Assembly: GCF_003590095.1 (NCBI RefSeq)
Contig: NC_039489.1
Location: forward strand, 3,534,001 to 3,598,000
Origin: Trichoplusia ni
Lineage: Eukaryota; Arthropoda; Insecta; Lepidoptera; Noctuidae
Direction: 5' to 3'
Length of the DNA: 64,000 nucleotides
Shown here: piece after piece, positions 60,701-64,000 of the stretch
Position numbering within the stretch: position 1 is the first letter of the stretch
Layout of the letters: each line of letters begins with the position of its first letter
Made by a program: the position numbers and the translations under genes
Notes under the pieces: generated by a model
Databases searched by the model: none
What the model was told of the DNA's origin: nothing
The model's input: the letters and a program-made list of their open reading frames with translations, nothing else

Positions 60701-63082
60701 ACTGCCCTAGCCTTAATAACTGGTAAAATAGACATTGTTTTTTTGGCTGGCTAAGCTTTACTTTTTCCTCATTAATCTCGAATTAAGAATGGCCTTAATT
60801 CTCGATGACGGTTTAGGAATCGTCCATACGTGTCGCGAGAAAGCTTAACGGGACCTGTGGTATCCTCCGAGTGGAGTGTATGTGTGTGTGTGTGTGTGTG
60901 GGCAGACTCACCGATATGTGGAGCGCTATGCCATGCCACGGCACACATACCATAATAGAAGATTATTAACAAAAATACCGAAAATTAACAGTTATTAGCG
61001 CCATTCATCACTGTCATTCGACATTCCTAAATTAAATCTAAACGGTCACGTTTCTGAATAATTTCCTTAAATTCGTATATGTTTATTAATTTAAAAAAAT
61101 GTTGCTCAAAACTTCTGACCGGTTTAAATTAGTCTCCTGTAGGTATGCGTGCGTGACTAATTGGCGCATACAATCCAAACTTACAATGCGGACAGATTTC
61201 TGAATTTGAATAATACGATCGTCTCCATTTTACTAGGTTTGTGGAGCAACCAGAAACAATAGACAATGATGACATCGCTATGGCACGCAGAGCTGGAGCT
61301 TTCAAGGTTTGAGGAACCTTATACCATCAAATACCTTTTGTGTTACCACGGAGGACATAAACTACCGAATTATTGTTATGAGTAAGACGAGTTGTGGCCT
61401 TAATTTCACAAAGCCAGCAATAATCGCAGACTCCTTACTGACGTTACAAGTATTCAATTTAAAACGGTCGGCACCATAAAAGATGATAAAAAGCTTTCGA
61501 TGCTGAACAAAACTGGAGTGCAACTTTCGATTGTGTCTTTGATACAAAAACTGTCTTTCATTCCAACTTCTAAATACCGTAGCGTAAATAATTTCGCAAG
61601 TATAGTTTCACCTCGACCGCTACAGCTAAACATAGTTGAGTGCAGGTCTGGGCAACAGTACTGCATTCTGCTAGGAATATAAATCAGCTGTGAGCTGTCT
61701 CCACACGCGTCCACACAAACAAAACTTTCTCTCTCAGACAATTGGTCCAGTTGAGCGGCCGCGAGGTATCAGCACCGCAACTGCGGATAAGCGCATCTCA
61801 TTGTCTTCACTTCCACTTTTTTCAACAAATGATTGAGATTGGGGTCTTCCGCAAATTTTGTAAGTTGTAGAGCTAAAACTTTTTAGTATTTTTTTTATGC
61901 TGTGGGTTCTATGGTTTCTAAAATACCAATGTAACTTGCGTATGGCATCCGAAATAATGGTGAATACAATTTCTGCAAGGTCTATCTAAGTCGCTCATAC
62001 TCCTACTCATTTATTGGGCTTAAAACCAAAACGGAGGGGTGGCGATTGGAAGGTTAATAGCATCTTGCGTTTTAATTTGAGTACATTATCAATTTCATAG
62101 TCAGACTATAAAATATTCAACATAAACATAAGATTGCGGTGATTGCATCAAGTTAAGGCAATTTCAATGTAAACATGGTTTAAAGCGGCACTAGCAGCGA
62201 GCACAAATGGGCCAATAAGGTAATTATTGATTTCCATAGCGGCTTCTCAATGTATGTAAGTGGGATGACACACATGGTGTACAGTTACGAAATTCCTGTT
62301 TATGTAACCAGCTGGGGCCAGGTATGTTGGGGGCCAAGTGGAAAACAACGACATCGGATGTCGTAAATCTGAACTAGAGATTATGTAAAAATAATACGTT
62401 AGGGAAATCTTTCAGTATGTAACGTGACATGTAGGAAAAGGCCCAAAGGTTGAAAGACTGAAAATCAATAGGTCCTGGTCTTGTGGGACGATATAGGTTG
62501 AATCAAGTCAACGTATCTGTGATTTTAACGTAGTTGCTGATAAAGCAAAGATCTTTAAAAAGTATATTTTCGCCTTTGGAATTGATATTACTATTTATGT
62601 ATTCCATAAGAAAATATGTATGATGAATCTTAACGAGGTAAATACTAGCACACTACAGAACCACTCTAGTTCATCTAAATCAGCGCAGCACCAGCGGAGC
62701 GGAGACGCACAATGTCGAGTCCGCGCGCTGTCAGATGTAGAGCACTTGTTATTTGTATTGCTCCTTTTGTAATCGCACAATTTCTCCTCAATCGTATCTG
62801 GTAAACGGTCGCTTTCTCGTAATGTCTTCCACTTATTTATGAGAGCATTTTCATATCAAGTGAGTTTCTTTCTAGGAATCGTTACCGAGATAGATTCCTA
62901 TGTGTGTACCTCGCGTTTATTCCCCCATTTCAATTAATCAAAAGCGCTTAAATCCGGTAAAGTTTCTTTTTAAGGAATGGAGAAAATTATCGCTCCTTTC
63001 GAACTATTATTTAAAATAAAATTATATAAAAAATGGTTAATATACTTATGCTTACCAAAAATATGAGCGTGTGTCGCGCCAT
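42782..63082 (-). CDS. Spaetzle-family cystine-knot ligand precursor, 389 aa
   Basis: Ten exons, in order of translation: 63082-63056, 53517-53363, 51091-50933, 50590-50453, 49836-49708, 44063-43946, 43830-43697, 43617-43503, 43276-43187 and 42886-42782; all phases fit. MARHTLIFL plus VLCISA forms a signal peptide split by a 9.5-kb intron. A Pro/Glu-rich prodomain follows, then a furin-type site (ERSKR/SLQEA), then KFCDNGGVFCMLYRAI. The C-terminal knot begins CPARVEYATPVFARN and ends VPGSCKCWRPDYF, with eight cysteines (CP, CMQSRC, GGC, HC, GC, SCKC). Spaetzle proteins are secreted as precursors, cleaved, and bind Toll receptors in immunity, patterning and neurotrophic signalling. The long GYFTQTVEVT-type core looks closer to the Spaetzle 3/4/6 group than to Spaetzle 1; I cannot settle the paralogue. 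Three plus-strand genes are nested in the intron 44064-49707. Confidence 0.94.
44392..47186 (+). CDS. RPS19BP1: AROS / RPS19BP1-like nucleolar protein, 124 aa
   Basis: Four exons join in phase: 44392-44440, 44528-44584, 44805-44941 and 47055-47186. The N-terminus MSSALVRQALELVDPE resembles human AROS (MSAALLRRGLELL). The middle is highly basic (GAKRGGRRARQRP, HKHQFKSKTKRPKGP), as in a nucleolar RNA-binding protein. A helical piece follows (NIKKLLALSAQTVDTAV), then a basic segment (IVQRAVKRKP), and the protein closes with ILFPDEESFGNFERQLFCS, matching the TVFTEEDFQKFQQEYF terminus of AROS. In vertebrates AROS binds RPS19, works in small-subunit assembly and modulates SIRT1. Length (human 136) fits. 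It lies inside a Spaetzle-like intron on the opposite strand; its own last intron carries the 45082-45713 element. Confidence 0.8.
45082..45713. mobile_element. Long-TIR element with central hairpins, about 630 bp
   Basis: Both ends carry diverged inverted repeats of about 100 bp. Shared blocks in order from outside are TGATGCCC / TGGTGCCC, TGCGGAAAYG, TTTTTTGAGA and TAGTTTTGAGGTTA-type. The centre has an exact 18-bp stem (45481-45498 with 45524-45541) and an exact 10-bp stem with GAA loop (45574-45583 with 45587-45596). No ORF is present. Element boundaries are approximate and I cannot see a clear target duplication. It sits in the last intron of the AROS-like gene. Confidence 0.7.
47243..47573 (+). 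CDS. Two-helix small membrane protein, DPM2-like, 76 aa
   Basis: Two exons, 47243-47348 and 47449-47573, encode two hydrophobic helices (KLILVTTSTVCVLLAFW and WFLVSCGAWGLVFVGGLMCF). They are joined by a loop NTYPFIDEESPLYWVVPD. The size and the PFID motif after helix 1 resemble DPM2, the small subunit that stabilises dolichol-phosphate mannose synthase in the ER membrane. The match is by topology and a few residues; the basic C-terminal tail of DPM2 is absent, so another small ER protein is possible. The start codon is 56 bases after the AROS-like stop and the stop is 13 bases before the kinase start, so transcription with one or both neighbours is likely. Confidence 0.68.
47587..48477 (+). 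CDS. NMRK: Nicotinamide riboside kinase, 225 aa
   Basis: Three exons join in phase: 47587-48041, 48115-48241 and 48382-48477. The enzyme phosphorylates nicotinamide riboside to NMN in NAD salvage. The P-loop reads GISGVTCGGKTSLAN at residues 21-35, followed by HQDKYFFPDD (the catalytic/substrate Asp region of NMRK), NNYDILSALD, LILEGFTILNY and the LID-side YFTLEYSECVARR. The family signature PPDVDGYFDKCVWPEHLKYR and the terminal LDGTRQDAFD follow. Human NMRK1 has 199 residues; the extra length is an N-terminal Ser/Gly-rich leader and a Ser/Ala/Pro insert (SASASAPASAPASAP) where NMRK has a variable loop. The start ATG is unusually close, 13 bases, to the preceding stop and lies in the same exon. 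Confidence 0.94.
48478..49707. other. Downstream region of the nested gene trio within the Spaetzle-like intron
   Basis: AT-rich non-coding DNA. It starts with a degenerate CA-rich stretch just past the kinase stop and includes an AATAAA at about 49202, a candidate end for the kinase transcript. No further exon is supported until the minus-strand exon at 49708. Confidence 0.5.
50646..50856 (-). repeat. tRNA-derived SINE (family A), full-looking head
   Basis: On the minus strand the head reads GGCCTGTTGGTCTAGTCGTT (box A-like), followed by TTGGGTTCGATTCCCAC (box B). The body then matches 1816-2004. It fills most of the 342-base intron between Spaetzle-like exons 3 and 4, so that intron length is largely due to this insertion. 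Confidence 0.82.
56501..56600 (-). repeat. SINE tail (family B), truncated
   Basis: Matches the tail of 16853-17024 (ctcctgcagtaaggagtttaatcctt type), including the T-rich edge that is the poly(A) end on the minus strand. The tRNA-like head is missing. Confidence 0.7.
59209..59278 (+). other. Candidate isolated coding exon
   Basis: A GC-rich 70-base block sits between a cag acceptor (59206-59208) and a GTAACG donor. One frame is open and protein-like (RQAVVIDRGARIWVKVTRVT), with alternating hydrophobic residues like a beta-hairpin. The other two frames have stops. No partner exons were found nearby. It may be part of a plus-strand gene nested in the Spaetzle-like intron, a transposed exon, or chance. 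Confidence 0.35.
60879..60901. repeat. (TG)n microsatellite
   Basis: About eleven TG units within the first Spaetzle-like intron. Confidence 0.9.
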
Positions 63083-63189
63083 TTTCAGCCTGATGAAACC
63101 GTTTAAATAAATCACAACACAAGATGAAAGTAGCACAGTTCACCTGGACATTTATAATACCTACTAAAGTTCGCTCTACTGTAAAAATA
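63083..63189 (-). other. 5' leader next to the Spaetzle-like start codon
   Basis: The first hundred bases upstream of the ATG at 63082 are of mixed composition with no upstream ATG in good context that I noticed. They presumably form the proximal 5' untranslated region. Confidence 0.4.
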
Positions 63190-63420
63190 ATTACAAAAAG
63201 AGTTTTTCATAAAATATTAAACAACTTTCGAATTGGCGCGCTCGCGTGCGCGTCCGGCGACACTTTTTAAATATATTTTTTTTGTTGCGGTCTAGGCGCG
63301 GATGCGTTCGGCCAGCGCGTTCGGAAGTGATGTTACACTGGCACTGGCTGTATGCCGAGCTCTCGTAGCGGGACGCTGCGCACTGCCGAGAGAACGGGAC
63401 ATTCAAACTGCTTGGAGAGA
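63190..63420 (-). promoter_or_regulatory. CpG-rich presumed promoter/leader of the Spaetzle-like gene
   Basis: A GC- and CpG-rich island (63235-63400) in AT-rich flanks lies 110-340 bases upstream of the first coding exon. Position and composition suggest the transcription start region. I see no clear TATA box at a convincing distance. Confidence 0.4.
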
Positions 63421-64000
63421 GGATCTCCTATAGAGCTGTGGAAGCCATTAGAAGTTGAGTGTGTCAGTATGCTTGTAGTACACGTATGAAGGTGCTAGTA
63501 CATTAACAGTTTAGTAAAACTATTGATTCCATGTTCATGCCTGGAATTAGGAATAGTTTGTCATAATTGTTAAGTCAGTTGTTACCTGTAAAAATCTCGT
63601 ATTTCGAATCTACTTAACACTGCCATCAATTGGATATTATGCCATCTCTACTTTTATTATGAGGACCAAAGAATTAGTTTTAAATTAACAGAAAAACTAT
63701 ACCCGTACTAAAGAAAATATTCGAAAAATAAATAAAATTTATTTCCTTTAAAGTTGTTAGTAATTTTATGTTTTTTGTGACTTTTCGAGTAGTGATTCAA
63801 TGTCATAAGCGAATTTTCAGCTACATCATTCTAACTGCTCTATATAGTTCCGTGGGTCGCGTGTGCTTGACAAGCGGCGCCTCATGCGTCCGCGCCAGTC
63901 CGCGGCCTAGCCGACCATTACCCGCACTGGAACACGGCACTACACATGTTAGGAAAATTAAACTCTATTTGTTTAAGTAGGTACTTGAAAAATCACCTGT
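63421..64000. other. Right-edge intergenic sequence
   Basis: No gene is supported. A small GC-rich patch at about 63850-63940 resembles the other islands in this window. Confidence 0.4.

Larger units (their letters stand above)
53518..63055. other. 9.5-kb first intron of the Spaetzle-like gene
   Basis: AT-rich intron sequence. It contains SINE copy B at 56501-56600, a candidate isolated plus-strand exon at 59209-59278, a TG microsatellite at about 60879-60901, and repeat fragments near 55600 and 58570. GC-rich islands at 54180-54250, 55320-55390, 58190-58270 and 59750-59860 could be regulatory; they have no defensible ORF. Confidence 0.55.

Noticed and set aside
1..64000. CRISPR arrays, operators, bacterial promoters, origins
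   Set aside because: The window is eukaryotic; no regularly spaced direct repeats of that kind were seen.

Overview
This is an insect nuclear genome window, most likely from a moth or butterfly. Introns and intergenic DNA are AT-rich and full of short repeats, while the coding exons are strikingly GC-rich. Genes are split by GT-AG introns. A Spaetzle-family cytokine, tRNA-derived SINE copies and small terminal-inverted-repeat elements also fit an insect. I built the gene models by hand, joining exons by splice phase; every model below sums to a whole number of codons.

Left part (1-13 kb): a repeat-rich stretch with one possible minus-strand first exon near 3.2 kb. It is followed by a compact SLC18-like (vesicular amine transporter-like) carrier (5858-8670, +), an ODF3/CIMAP1-like SHIPPO-repeat sperm-tail protein (9064-10316, +) and, convergent to it, mitochondrial ribosomal protein L54 (10896-12011, -).

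Middle part (13-42 kb): four small genes for predicted single-pass membrane proteins that I cannot name: 13045-18305 (+), 22084-23071 (+), 26892-29764 (-) and 37636-39834 (+). Three of them carry cytoplasmic-type PPxY motifs, the ligand of Nedd4-family WW domains. Between them lie an internally deleted, intron-bearing DDE-transposase pseudogene (23946-24741), a hAT-type MITE with intact 8-bp target duplication (17121-17488), SINEs and a perfect 21-bp hairpin.

Right part (42-64 kb): one long minus-strand gene for a Spaetzle-family cystine-knot ligand. Its ten coding exons run from a 9-codon signal-peptide exon at 63056-63082 down to the stop at 42782. Its 5.6-kb intron between 44064 and 49707 holds three plus-strand genes packed head to tail: an AROS/RPS19BP1-like nucleolar protein, a 76-residue two-helix membrane protein resembling DPM2, and a nicotinamide riboside kinase. 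The last two reading frames are only 13 bases apart, which suggests a dicistronic transcript. The gene set as a whole is mixed housekeeping, neural/immune signalling and sperm function, with no obvious single pathway.
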